Position numbers and translations under genes: made by a program. The notes under the pieces are model-generated. The model saw only the letters and a list, made by a program, of their open reading frames with translations, was not told where the DNA came from and searched no databases. DNA of 64,000 nt from Peronospora farinosa (lineage: Eukaryota > Oomycota > Peronosporomycetes > Peronosporales > Peronosporaceae): assembly GCA_947646735.1 (NCBI GenBank), contig CANTFK010000218.1:106606-170605 (forward strand), in the 5' to 3' direction. This document shows positions 22,088 to 32,700 of the stretch, piece by piece (position 1 is the stretch's first letter; each line of letters opens with the position of its first letter).

Positions 22088-22549
22088 TGTAACGGGGTGA
22101 GCCCGTTACATAATATTGACACTTATATGAAGTGTCAATAAATATTATTATAACTAACAATATTTGACAATATTATCTTTTCCTATAATATTGTCTTTAA
22201 ATCTCCTTGAAGTTGGAGATGCCTTCTCATTGGTTGATATGGGCCATCATATCAACCAATGCGCTAACCAATGACCGATGGACGCGCGCAATGAGTGGAG
22301 GGCAAGTTGTTAACATACATAGTTGTAGTTTAATATAGTTAACATAGGTTATAATAGATTAGTTTTATTAGATAGTTAACTATATTAAATACAGTTCTCT
22401 TTTCCTCTACTTCTAAGCGTGTCGTTTAGAAGTAAAGCTTCCTCTGCCTCTTTTGTCAGAGAAGTTCTGAGGCACCTGCTTTCACTGTCATCAGTGAAGG
22501 TAGACTATACTGTAATCAGTACTGTATAGTCGAAGGGTGCCCCATTACA
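22088..22549 (+). repeat. Gypsy-1 3' LTR
   Basis: It matches the 5' LTR except for a 6-bp insertion and a few substitutions. It ends CCCCATTACA, an imperfect inverse of the TGTAACGGGG start. Confidence 0.88.
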
Positions 22550-23959
22550 TAACCGTCAGGTGCTGTGCCCAAATAGCGGAAAAAGCGTGGCAATTTGTTT
22601 CGGGTTATTATTGGGGTCTTAATACTCAATATGGACCTATGATAAATCAACCTGACACTGTGTGGTTCCCAAAAGGCGGGAATACTGTCGTACTAAAATT
22701 TTCGTAATTAGTACGAATTAGAACAAAATAAAATCAGAATTAATTTTACTTAATACCTGTTACTTGGGATTGAGTCTTCCTCAAGCGCACGTGTGAGCTA
22801 GTGACGGTACGTTCTAGCTCCGTTAAATCTCTTCTAAAGTTGCGCTTACTTCAACGTAAGCGCGAAGCGTAAGAACTTCTTCTTATGAGAACTCCAATTG
22901 CATATATCTAGCCGGCTTAGTGAAGCAGCGTGGACCCTGGCCGCTTACGCACCGACATTTCTGACAGGGTCCTTGGCGACGATCCGATAAGAGCAGGCAC
23001 CGAAGGTCATGGATGAAGACTTGAAGCCGTGGACCTATACTGCCAATGATACGAGTTGCCTTTGTCAATGGAGAACCTACCGCACACTGAAAGGCAAAGA
23101 GACGAAAAACCCATAGACCGACGGATGGTTGCAAAGACTTTGGTGTGCCTTTTCCAGGCACTAGAACGCGAGTCGACATATAAAACTCTGGCTTCAATGA
23201 TGCGAGAACACGCAATAAGTGATCTGCTCCGGCGCAATTTTCGCATGAATCGTGATGAATTGCGTATGGACACAAGGAAAGCGTGCGTACAGGCAGACAG
23301 CTTCATATATTGATGACAATTTTTAGGATGAGCAGTTTACAAACGCGCTTGTAGCGTCGGGTACCAAGTTGCATACTCTTACCGACGAGGGGAAGTGTTG
23401 GAAATTGAAACTTCGTATTTTGGCATGTACTAGATGTACGCCAGTAAATTCTGCTAGGTATTCCTAGAATAGTCTAGTTATATAATGTTCGATGCATAGG
23501 TAAACGTGCGGCCGCGGTAGCGGCCGCTGCACTGACAGAGATAACTTTGCGATCGGCAAACCACTGGGGTCGAAACGCGTCTGGCATGCGTCCGTAAGTA
23601 AACTTTTTTTGTCATGCGTCCTTAGTTTGTAATATTCAAATGTAATGTTAATGTTTATGTTATTTTTCACATATGAAATGTGGCCCTTTACATAGAAGGT
23701 CAAACGACGAGCTTAACCTTCTTCGTGCCGAAGCTGAAGAGCTTAAAAACGCCATATTTAATGGCCGAAGGCGATCGCAATCGTGCGACTGCTGCAACTG
23801 AGGCTGCTGAGCGGACTCGAAAGAAAAAGCAGGGGTTGGTTGAGCGCCTACGCCAGCTTGAGACGGCTGCATACTACGGCCCAGATGCTCACTAGGAGTT
23901 TGTACGCGCTCGGGCAGGATTCGGTCCCAATTGTCGTCAACGTCGTCGTCAAGAGGTGT
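22550..23959. other. Unassigned sequence between Gypsy-1 and Gypsy-2
   Basis: An open stretch at 23056-23313 (plus, 85 aa) has no recognised domain. A possible Copia-type LTR start (TGTTGGAAATTG) lies at 23396. An inverted pair of NotI-like GCGGCCGC sites occurs near 23510-23530. From about 23660 to 23980 the plus strand has Ala/Glu/Arg-rich open text resembling a coiled coil. I cannot assign any of these. Confidence 0.3.
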
Positions 23960-25480
23960 CGGACTTTGAATCGCTGCATATATAAAGAATGAGCCCCATC
24001 CTGCCTTTATGGTCAGGTGGTAAGCCAAACATGAATTTCAAACTGACAGACTTCCAGAAAACACTTAATATCGGCGGTGAATTCAATGGCGCGCTGCTAG
24101 AAGGTGCAGGCTTAATGCGCTGACACTCTTTAAAAGAGAGAATATAGTTTTCCACCAACCAATATAGGTGAGGCCACAAAAATTTCTCTGACACTCGTAA
24201 GAATGTCTTTTCACGACCCAGATGCCCACTAGATGGCGTATCATGGCACTCGTGAAGTATCATCATCTTGAGATCTGTGTCATGAGGGACATAGATTCTC
24301 AAGGTATCACAAGGTGACAGTTGATGCCATAATAGGCCATCATTGTAGCTAAAGCTATTCAACTTCGCTTTCAGGTGCGACGGAAGGGTAATCTTTCGTC
24401 CACCAAATGATCCAACAGCAGGCGACAATGTTCGTCCTGGCTGTAGCATTCCTTTATATTGGAGGCCATTGAGCTCGCCACATGGTAGGCCTTCATGGCT
24501 GCCAATGTTGACGACTCACCTTGTGCTTTCGCACGAGACACACATTCCTGGTGTCTTGCCTCGAAGTCTGGTCTGCGCGATAACTCGTCAGCCAAGACAT
24601 TCGACTTACCTGGCGTATATTTAACTTTGAAATTAAATTCAGAGAAGAATGTTAGCCTTCTCGCCATCCTAGATGAAAGATGAGGTGAATTTATAGCGGT
24701 CCGCAGTGATGCGTGATCCGTATAAACCACAAAAGCTTCGGTGCCCAACAGGTGCACCCGAAACGTTACAAGAAAGTAGCTCCTTGTCATGCACAGGGTA
24801 ATTCAGCTCTGCGGCTTTTAAAAGCCGAGACTGATAAGATATGACACAATCAACGCCGTTGTCATTCTTCTGCATGAGCGCGCTGCCTATTGCAAAATTG
24901 CTTGCATCGTTGACGCCGCTAAATGGCTTCTCCGCGTCTGGAAATGCCAAGAAAGGTGCCTCTACAAGAGATTGCTTCACTGATGTGAACGCATCTTCTT
25001 GATCCTTTAACCAAGTCCATTCTGTATCTTTTTTCAAAAGATCAGACAATGACTTAGTCTGCTCCACATCATTCTTGTTGTACTTATGCAAGTAATTAGC
25101 GAGCCCAAGGAATTGGCGCAGATCCTTCACATGACGTGGGACTGGCCATTCCTTTACAGCCTTAACCTTTCTGGGTCTGCTCGTACACCATGTGTACTTA
25201 CGATGCAGCCAAGCACAGGTATCTCGGGGACCCCTATTACGCACTTTCGCAAGTTAACGCATAATTGGGCGTCACCCAGAGTCTGCAACACAGCGTCTAA
25301 ATGACGCTTGTGCGAATCTATTGCGCTCAGACCGTCCTCCGCCCTACTATGCACGAATACATCGTCAAAGTAATGGAGCGCGTAGACAAGGTGCTGACGC
25401 ATCACGTGAGCCACCACTCGGTTGAATGTTGCCGAAGCATTTCTCAACCCTTGTGGCATCACAAGCCACTCCCACAGCAT
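23960..25480 (-). mobile_element. Gypsy-2, 3' half (RT end, RNase H, integrase start)
   Basis: Minus-strand text continues an RT interrupted at 25480: MLWEWLVMPQGLRNASATF, ALHYFDDVFVHS (intact catalytic loop), then LGCIVSTHGVRADPERL. RNase H follows (GVNDASNFAIGSALMQK, VVYTDHASLRTA), then integrase (HDTPSSGHLGREKTFLRVS and CQRIKP). Text fails at about 23960, in the place of the integrase core's first Asp region, so the rest of integrase and the 3' LTR are lost. The other half of the element lies at 38297-41717. Confidence 0.85.
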
Positions 25481-26698
25481 TGTGGAGAAGTGCCAGAAAA
25501 ATGGGGGCCCTTCGTAGTTATTATAATAACTGGCGTGAAAGATCTCGGCCACTCTCTTGAATGAGTGACAGGGAGTGACCAGGGCCCCGAACTGGTCCAA
25601 GGTCTCAAGTTCGAAGAAGGTACTAGGATCCCCTACACTACAGACCAAAGGACCAGCTGCTAGGGCAGTTTAGGTTGACCTCAGGTAACAGGTGGGTCCC
25701 AGACAACAGGTGGACCCAGGTGACCGGTGGACCTCAGGTGACAGGTGAACCAGGTGACAGGTGGACCCAGGTGACCGGTGGACCCAGGTAACAGGTGGAC
25801 CCCAGGTAACATGTGGACCCCAGGCAACAGGTTGATCCAGGTGACAGGTGGACCCGAGGTAACAGGTGGACCCCAGGTAACAAGGGCCCAGGGGTACATG
25901 GTCCCAGGGGTACCGGGGCCCAGGGGCCTAGGGGTACCAGGGTACCGGGGCCCAGGGGTACCGAGGCCCAGGGGTACCAGGGCCCAATGTCCGAGGGTGT
26001 AGAACCGGTACACAGAATATCGAAGATTACAGAAAGTACAGGGTACCAAGGAGCCAGTTTTTCCTTCAAGAGTCGACACGGGGCACTATCTAGATCAAAG
26101 GGTCAAGGGTAGGCAAGAAAAGCATACAAAGTATAAGGTAAATAAACACACTCGAATCTGCATTACACGTGGCAGCTTTAAGCGCCCCTCCTAAGCTTCT
26201 CCGTCGCTTCACCTCTTCCGGGCGGGATACCCTTTGGCCCCCGACGTCCAGCAGGTGTTAGACGGCTCAAGCAACGCAAGTTGAACCTCAGGATAGTTGG
26301 CCTGAGGTGTCAAGTAAGTGTCAACACTCTACGACCCGCTACAGGAAGCGGTTTCCCTACGGGGAAGAGCACAAAGGGGTCCAAGGACCAAGAACAGTCA
26401 GCCACCAAAGGGGTACGCAGTACCAGGTGCATCGCTCTCGACTAAGTCGATTGAGCCCAAGAAACCCGGTCCCAAGTGAAGTATATCCACTCGGGGACCA
26501 CCAAGTCCAAGTCCTATACAAAGACCAAGTCTTTAAGTCTTCTGCGTCTAACGAGAGCAAGACCAGCCAAGCCGACGGGTACACAAGGTGAGACCCAAGG
26601 CCAATACGACACGGTATCGAGGTACCCCCTCCGTAAGTCGGCAGTCCGGCGCTGTGTGTGTTTGTGGATCTCCTACGTTGTTTGAGAATCCACTCCAC
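25481..26698 (+). repeat. Gypsy-3 5' LTR
   Basis: About 1.2 kb, matching 36998-38296. It ends CACTCCAC followed by one extra C relative to the right copy. The two differ mainly in the number of internal tandem units. Confidence 0.9.
25681..25986 (+). repeat. Two minisatellites inside Gypsy-3 5' LTR
   Basis: Positions 25681-25888 are built of 18-19-bp units of the form CAGGTGACAGGTGGACCC. Positions 25889-25986 are built of ~15-bp units of the form GGGGTACCGGGGCCCA. Open frames across them merely read the units and are not genes. Confidence 0.92.
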
Positions 26699-26702
26699 CA
26701 CA

Positions 26703-29119
26703 ATGGTGCGCGTGCCCGGATCTTCGGGAGACGCGGGATTTCACCGTGAGTCCCACGAAGAAGAAAAGACAACGGTCAAGACAGACCAAGGGACGACCAA
26801 GACACTGGAAACCGGATCGCCAGTGATTAAGAAGGAAGAAGGATCGGAGGACCTGCAGAGCCCGGGGAGGAGCTCTGATATTGAGGCCAAGGTGGAATAT
26901 GAAGAAAAATCACAAAATCCTCCCCCTTTCGTCTTAGTTGAAGAAGACAGTATGGGCCATAATAAAATTTTATGGTCCAGGGGTCCCAAGTTTGACAGCG
27001 AAAGCTAAAAAACAAGGGACCCCGAAACAAGTCTCCCAACCTACCACTCAAGAGCCAAAGGTGCCCAAGAACAAGCAAAATAAGCATACCAAGTTGAAGG
27101 CACCGAGAGGCGGAGACACGACGGACGAGTCGGGGGAGAGCCAAGGCGTGGCTATTAAGGACTGGACAGAAGAAGATTTGGAAGAAGCCTACCATCGTAG
27201 TAAATTGGAGAATTTTCTCCGAAAGGACCCGGTGATGAAGGCGCTCAAGGTCAAGCTTATGGACCAGGTCCACGGTCCGATAACGGCTCTTCCCACCACG
27301 ACCACAGACCTGGAGGTCCTCAAGGCCGTAATGAATCTGCTACATAGCTGGGATGGCTGCTGGGAACTTTACCGCTGAGACCCTCTTCGATTTCGGGTTC
27401 GAGACCTTGAAGAAGACCTTAGTGACCCTGCATGGTCACCTCAAGACGTTAGTGGGGGAGTTCCCCCCAAAGGAAGTACCCCGTCAAGATGGAGGAGTAG
27501 TAGATCCTGGTGTGGGCTCTACTTCTGGGTCACTCGGTGAATCGTCACCAAGGTCTCAATACGAATCAGCCACCTCTACTATGATGTCGGCCTTGATGGA
27601 TACGGTGGACCGAATGCAATTGGGTACAGCTGGTGCAGCGTTGTTAGAAGCACGAGTTCGTGAAGCTGGCCATGTGGACACAGCAACCCCATGGGTCCAG
27701 CGCCAAGCACAGGAGGAGACGGAAGCCCGGTGCAAAGTGGAGCCAAGGTTGATGGGGACAAAGACGGATCAGGAAGCAAAGACTGAGTCAGTTTCCCCTA
27801 GCACGCTCCAGTCGTACTTTGATAAGGCGATGACCAAGTTCCTTGAAGAGCAAGGCTCCACAAAAGTTGCAGTGGACAGGGGACACACCACGAAGGGTCA
27901 AGGACCAGTTCACCCCAGGTCCTCCCAGCGGATTGAGCGCCTAGGACCACTAGGCGATATCCCGGATGTTGACATGGAGTCTGTGGGGTCAACCCATAAT
28001 GAATACGACCCAGATGACTTGGCGTTCCCGATGACTTCAGCGCGAGCGACTGTGGCCACGGCTACGGCAGGAGGACCCCCTACTGTTGTTCCACACATTA
28101 GGGTATCGGCCTCGTCGGATCTGAAGGAATTTAGCGGAAGGGACCACGATGAAGATCGTGCCAGAAGCTGGAGCACTAAGGTAAAGACGGCTTTCCTCCG
28201 AGACCAGGCACCAGACAGCGAAAAGTGTCTCATTTTTGGGTCCCTGCTCACAGGTCCAGCTCAGAATTGGTATCGACAGCTAGGTCGAACAGTGCGCGTT
28301 GATTAGAAACTGCTTCTGCGAGAGTTCCAAGCACAATTTTGCGGCTTGTGGGTGTCGGTGGCCCGACAGTATTATCACGCCAGAAAGAGAGTCGATGAGT
28401 CACCCTTGGAATATTTGTACCGTTTGAACGTGGCAGGGCTCAGGGCCAAGCTAGATATTAAGGGTGGGCCCCCCAGTGTAAAGCGTGAACACGTGGACCA
28501 TTACGTGGAAACCTTGGATGATCGAGAATTAGCGGACCAGCTTACATTGCTAAGACTTTCTGATGCAGATGACCTGTAGGAAGTCCTGCTGGCTCGTCAG
28601 AGAGCGAAGACGCGTCAAGGAAGGGTCTTGTTCGGGTCCAGCAAGTTTCGCCAGAAGGCCCCAACCACTCCAGACCACACCAAGAGTCAGCTGAGAAGAC
28701 CCGTCCAAGTCATCCGAGCCACTTCTGAAAGTGAAAATGACCAAGGGTCCAGCTCCAGTGGGTCTGAGGGAGAAGGTGACCTCAGAAGAATTTATGCGGC
28801 GGCGAGTAAACCTTACACTGGTAGGGCGAGGAACGCAGATGACCCCCGGGATCATCAGGACCCAGAGCCAAACCGAGGTAGACGCATGGCAGAGGGACCT
28901 GGACAAAAGGTGGTCCCAGGGTCACCCGCGACAAAGTGTACCCATTGTGGATCTAGGAAGCATGGGGATCTGGACTGTTGGAAGCGACTCGTTTGCGAGT
29001 GCTGTGGAAAGAAGGGTCACCCAGCTGACCACTGCCTGTTTGTGTGTCGCAGTTGTGGCAAGGTTCATGACGTCGGCAAGTGCCCGATGGAAGAGTTCTA
29101 CAATCTGATTCGCCAGTGA
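26703..29119 (+). pseudogene. Gypsy-3 gag with three zinc knuckles
   Basis: Four overlapping open pieces in different frames (from 26703, 26938, 27353 and 28346) cover an unusually long, acidic and Thr/Ser-rich gag. A capsid-like segment lies near 28100-28560 (FSGRDHDEDRARSWSTKVK, LLTGPAQNWYRQLG, YYHARKRVDESPLEYLYRL). A final frame (28628-29119) holds three knuckles: CTHCGSRKHGDLDC, CECCGKKGHPADHC and CRSCGKVHDVGKC. Stops at 28304-28306 and 28577-28579 break it. Confidence 0.8.
26704..26721 (+). other. Candidate Gypsy-3 primer-binding site
   Basis: TGGTGCGCGTGCCCGGAT lies just after the 5' LTR and starts with the required TGG. It overlaps the ATG at 26703 that could start gag. Confidence 0.5.
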
Positions 29120-29193
29120 TACAACCCGACTAAGCACGCGAGGCAGCTACCCGAGGCGGCGGAGAAGATGTTAAATTAGAACGCTCGCCAGGT

Positions 29194-30132
29194 TTGAATC
29201 TGGTACGAGCCGAGCGTTCTAATTGTTGCATTTATGCATTTGTGGAGAAACACCCCGTGGAGAAGGTCAATAAGTTGGATGAATTGATTGGAAATACATC
29301 GGGCTTTTGCATTAATTCTGTTGCTGCTGTGGCCAATGCATGTATACCTCACGTTTATTCCCGAGGGGAGACTATGATGACATTGGATTTATTGCCGGGA
29401 GAGTCAAGAGGGTACTGGAAACGCCATGCCCCAGGAAAGTGGTTTAAGCAAGCCAAGGCCTCTGGGAAAGTTAACAATATTCGTGCGAATCTACTGTTCG
29501 ATTCTGGTTCCAAGATATCTATTTTGGATATCGCCTTTGCTCGTAAGGCAGGCTGTCAGATCAACACAAGCGAAAAACAAGAGTGCGTGGGCATTGGAGA
29601 AGCAGTTTACACCACGGAAGGGCGAACGAAGATCAAGATAACGCTTAATGGTGTACTAGTATACTTCTTCAATGTGTGGGTCGGGTCCATGGCCGGCCAG
29701 GATGTGCTACTAGGAATGGACTTTATGGTGCCAGCTGGAATTCGTTTGGACATGGCGGATGGAACTATTTGCTTTCCAGACGAAGTTCGAATCCAGCTGA
29801 CAGTTCGCAAGACCTTGTATAGTGGCCATATTTCTGAGGTAAAATTGGGCCAGTACGTGAATTTACCGGCAACAAAATATGTCGAGGTTCCGCTGAAGAA
29901 GGTTACGTCGGACCAGTGGAAATTATGGATGACCCGTGGAGACAGATGGGTGACTACGATGATTCAAGGACATGGACATCGTCAATTCTTGAGGGTCACC
30001 AATGTGAGTGACAAGGACCTGATCCTACACGAGGATACCAAGCTGGGCATTTGGCTGGCTAAGGACCGGATTCCCCGGGCCCAAGGATTCGTGTCAGTTG
30101 GTTCTAGGAGGTACGCTGAATGGAAAATCTAG
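29194..30132 (+). CDS. Gypsy-3 retropepsin domain
   Basis: An open 312-codon stretch with the catalytic triad preserved (ANLLFDSGSKISILD, Asp near 29499) and the second signature QDVLLGMDFMVPAGIRLDM. It is part of the element's pol, not a stand-alone gene. The first ATG is arbitrary, since pol would normally be made as a fusion. Confidence 0.8.
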   Translation: MNLVRAERSNCCIYAFVEKHPVEKVNKLDELIGNTSGFCINSVAAVANACIPHVYSRGETMMTLDLLPGESRGYWKRHAPGKWFKQAKASGKVNNIRANLLFDSGSKISILDIAFARKAGCQINTSEKQECVGIGEAVYTTEGRTKIKITLNGVLVYFFNVWVGSMAGQDVLLGMDFMVPAGIRLDMADGTICFPDEVRIQLTVRKTLYSGHISEVKLGQYVNLPATKYVEVPLKKVTSDQWKLWMTRGDRWVTTMIQGHGHRQFLRVTNVSDKDLILHEDTKLGIWLAKDRIPRAQGFVSVGSRRYAEWKI

Positions 30133-30417
30133 TCTACCAAGCAACCACCGACGAGGAGGATGCAAAAACTACTCAAGAAGAAGTATACCAAGGTCCGATG
30201 GTCGAGAAACCTCAGTACGCGACTCCACAGAAAATGTTGCTACGGACGGGGACCCAAGTGCCAGTGGTTAACGCGGTGCACGAGTCTGTTATAAGGGACC
30301 CTGAGTCATTACCATCAGATGATTAGTCTGGAGGGGAGGCCCTCGATAGAGGTCAACCAGCTAGAGCTAGCGTGGGCAAAGAAGTATCATCGAAGGATAG
30401 GACCGATATGGAGAGGG

Positions 30418-30540
30418 TCCACCTAGAGGGGGGTCCACAGGTCCACCCAGAGGGGGGTCCACCGGTCCACCCAGAAGGGGGTCCACCGGTCCAACCAGAA
30501 AAGGGTCCACCGGCCCACCCAGAAGGGGGTCCACCGGTCA
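30418..30540 (+). repeat. 24-bp coding repeat (VHPEGGPP) in Gypsy-3 pol
   Basis: About five copies of a 24-bp unit encode an 8-residue Pro/Gly repeat. They lie between protease and reverse transcriptase and make a flexible linker. Confidence 0.88.
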
Positions 30541-30689
30541 TCGAGGCTGAAGTAGATACTTCCGATGACCAAGTCTGTGTTCACGAGAGTGGAGATTTAT
30601 GTGCCGAGGATATCGGCAAAGGAGGAGGTAAGACGCCTCCGCCAGATTATATGGAGAAAACGACATTTGCTGATGGGAAAAGGTAATGC

Positions 30690-32140
30690 ATTACCCCCGG
30701 CGGCTCGAGGAGCAGTGTGCGACATTGATGTTGGGAACGCACGGCCAATCGCCCAAAGGGTACGGAAGGTGGCCCCTCAATTTAAGGAGAAGCTGGCATA
30801 CCTGATAAAAGGTCTCTTTTCATCCAAGATAATCCAGCATTCCACCTCCCCATGGGCCAGTCCAATTGTAATTATTGTCAAGAAGAATGGGGTGGATATA
30901 AGGCTGTGCATTGACTACCGGATGGTGAATGACTTAACGCGGCTTATGGTGTACCCTATGCCTCTCGTGAACGAGTTGCTGGAAGATCTAGACAAGGCCC
31001 TGTGATACTGCTCACTGGATATGGCTAGCGGTTTTTGGGTGGTCAGCATGACTGAACGAGCTCTTTTAATCTCGGCGTTTGTAACCCCGCTCGGATTGTT
31101 TGAGTGGAGGCGAATGCCGTTTGGACTGAAGAATGCACCGCAGATCTATCAGAGATTGCTGGATAATGCTTTATATAGATTTATAACGATTTCCTCGAAG
31201 CTTAAAGCTGAGAAACAGGTTAACCTGTTCGAAATAGGTCAACCTGAAGCGGACCCCGAGGAGTCCATATTAGGACGCCGGTCTTATAATCGATGATATT
31301 TTGGTAACCTCTGGATCATGGGATGACCTATGCTTAAAAGTGGAAAGACTATTGGAGGTCTGTGATAAGTGGAATTTATCGATCAGCGCGGTCAAAAATT
31401 CATGGGGATGTAAAAAAGTTGATATCTGGGGCATCGAGTGTCTGCGGAGGGGTTGGAGGCCCACCCTAAGGATCTTCAGTCATTGGTGGACTTACCGCTT
31501 CCCACCACCCTAAAAGCCATGCAGTCGTTTCTTGGAAGTCTCAATTACTATAGCCGGTTTCTAGAAGACTACGCGATTTATGCGTCCATATTGTACGAGC
31601 TAAGAGATTGAATTATCACGTGTTACGACGCCGGATGAATGAGACTGAGGACATCCAGAGGAGTGACCAGGAGGAAGACCGATGGACTCGGGTGCAGGTG
31701 GCCTTTGCGATATTGAAGAATAAGATAGCCACCGCCCCAATCCTCCGCCATTTTGATCCAGACCGGGAACCTGTCATTATCGTCTATGCCAGTGAGTGGG
31801 CAATCTCGGCATCCCTGGTGCAGGAGTATGAGGGGATGTATATGCCGGTCACTTTCACGAGTCGGACTTTGAAGCCAAACGAGATCAACTATGGGCTGGT
31901 GGACAAGGAAGTGTTGGCGCTATTGCGGATACTAGACCTTTGTTACACGTCGTTGGTCACCCGGCCTATCGAGGTCTTGACCCGACACTCAACACTGGCG
32001 TGGTTAGTCCGGTCATCTGGTCTACAAGGTCGCCTTGGAGATTGGGCTGCGCTCCTGTCACAATGGACGCTAGAAGTGGTCAAGTGTAAGCGCGGCGAAG
32101 ATGAAATACTGAGGACATTAGCGGCAAGCATTAACTCGCA
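30690..32140 (+). pseudogene. Gypsy-3 reverse transcriptase and first RNase H
   Basis: RT motifs: SPWASPIVIIVKKNGVDIRL, CIDYRMVNDLT, a stop at 31003-31005, SLDMASGFW, RMPFGLKNAPQIYQRLL, and a catalytic segment reading IIDDILVTSG (the expected Tyr is lost). An apparent insertion of about 60 nt near 31180-31270 and further stops break the frame before FLGSLNYYSRFLEDYA. The first RNase H is open from 31608 (VYASEWAISASLVQEYEG, NYGLVDKEVLALLRIL). Confidence 0.82.
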
Positions 32141-32199
32141 AAAATGTGGACTCTATTCTATCTTCAATCGCCCCCAAGAAACACCCGCGCCAAGCTATC

Positions 32200-32658
32200 A
32201 CGGTGGTTCCTCCTACAGTCGAGCCCGAGGAGGTCTTGTACGTGGTCAGTTTCGATGGGTCTGCACGAGTGAAACGTGGGGGCGGAGCCTGCAGTGCTAT
32301 CTTATGGAAACTCCCAGGTTGGACCGTGATTTCAGCAGCGTCAAGATATTTAACGGAGGCAACGGTAAACGAAGCAGAGTATGAGGGCCTTTTGTTATGT
32401 TTTAGCCTACTGGAGAAATTGGATCGTAGACGTCTGGTGGTGTGCGGTGATTCCAATCTGGTCATCCGACAGATGTGAGGAGAAATTGAATGCAAGGCAC
32501 CAGGCCTTACGGTACGAAGGTTGAAGGCCCTGGACCTGCTTCTTTCCTGGCCAGGCCATGAATTTCTACACATGAAGCGTGAATGGAACCAGAGTGCGGA
32601 CCGTCTCGCTAACGCGGCACTGCAACAGCAACAAGGGGTCGAAATAATACCTGAGGAA
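32200..32658 (+). pseudogene. Gypsy-3 second (additional) RNase H
   Basis: After a frame change the text reads VVSFDGSARVKRGGGACSAIL, NEAEYEGLLLCFSLLEK, VVCGDSNLVIRQM, a TGA at 32476-32478, then WNQSADRLANAAL. These provide the D, E, D and final D/N positions of a type 1 RNase H, separate from the one fused to RT. Additional RNase H domains of this kind are known from plant Tat elements. Here it sits between RNase H 1 and integrase. Confidence 0.82.
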
Positions 32659-32700
32659 TAGTGGAAAAAACTCGAAGAGATTAGTCGTCTGCCTGAACTC

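Larger units (their letters stand above)
14453..22549 (+). mobile_element. Gypsy-1, Ty3/Gypsy element with chromodomain
   Basis: An 8.1-kb LTR retrotransposon in the order gag, protease, reverse transcriptase, RNase H, integrase and chromodomain, followed by an antisense ORF and a polypurine tract before the 3' LTR. The LTRs are 456 and 462 bp and nearly identical, the 6-bp difference lying near 22519. Coding frames are broken by stops (17828-17830, 17924-17926, others) and indels, so this copy is inactive. Inverted repeats of 6-14 bp saturate the element. The five bases before the left LTR (CATAT) and after the right LTR (TAACC) differ, so either the target duplication has decayed or the copy is recombinant. 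Confidence 0.92.

Noticed and set aside
14453..22549. Target-site duplication for Gypsy-1
   Set aside because: CATAT before the left LTR does not match TAACC after the right LTR. Shifting the boundaries by one or two bases does not help.
23510..23532. GCGGCCGC inverted pair as a functional site or cloning artefact
   Set aside because: The surrounding sequence shows no vector-like features and one short GC palindrome is not enough evidence.
25681..25990. CRISPR-like array
   Set aside because: Units are directly adjacent with no unique spacers, and the genome is eukaryotic. It is a minisatellite.
25734..26112. Repetitive Gly/Pro/Thr-rich proteins in the Gypsy-3 LTRs
   Set aside because: These are translations of the minisatellite units in several frames and both strands.
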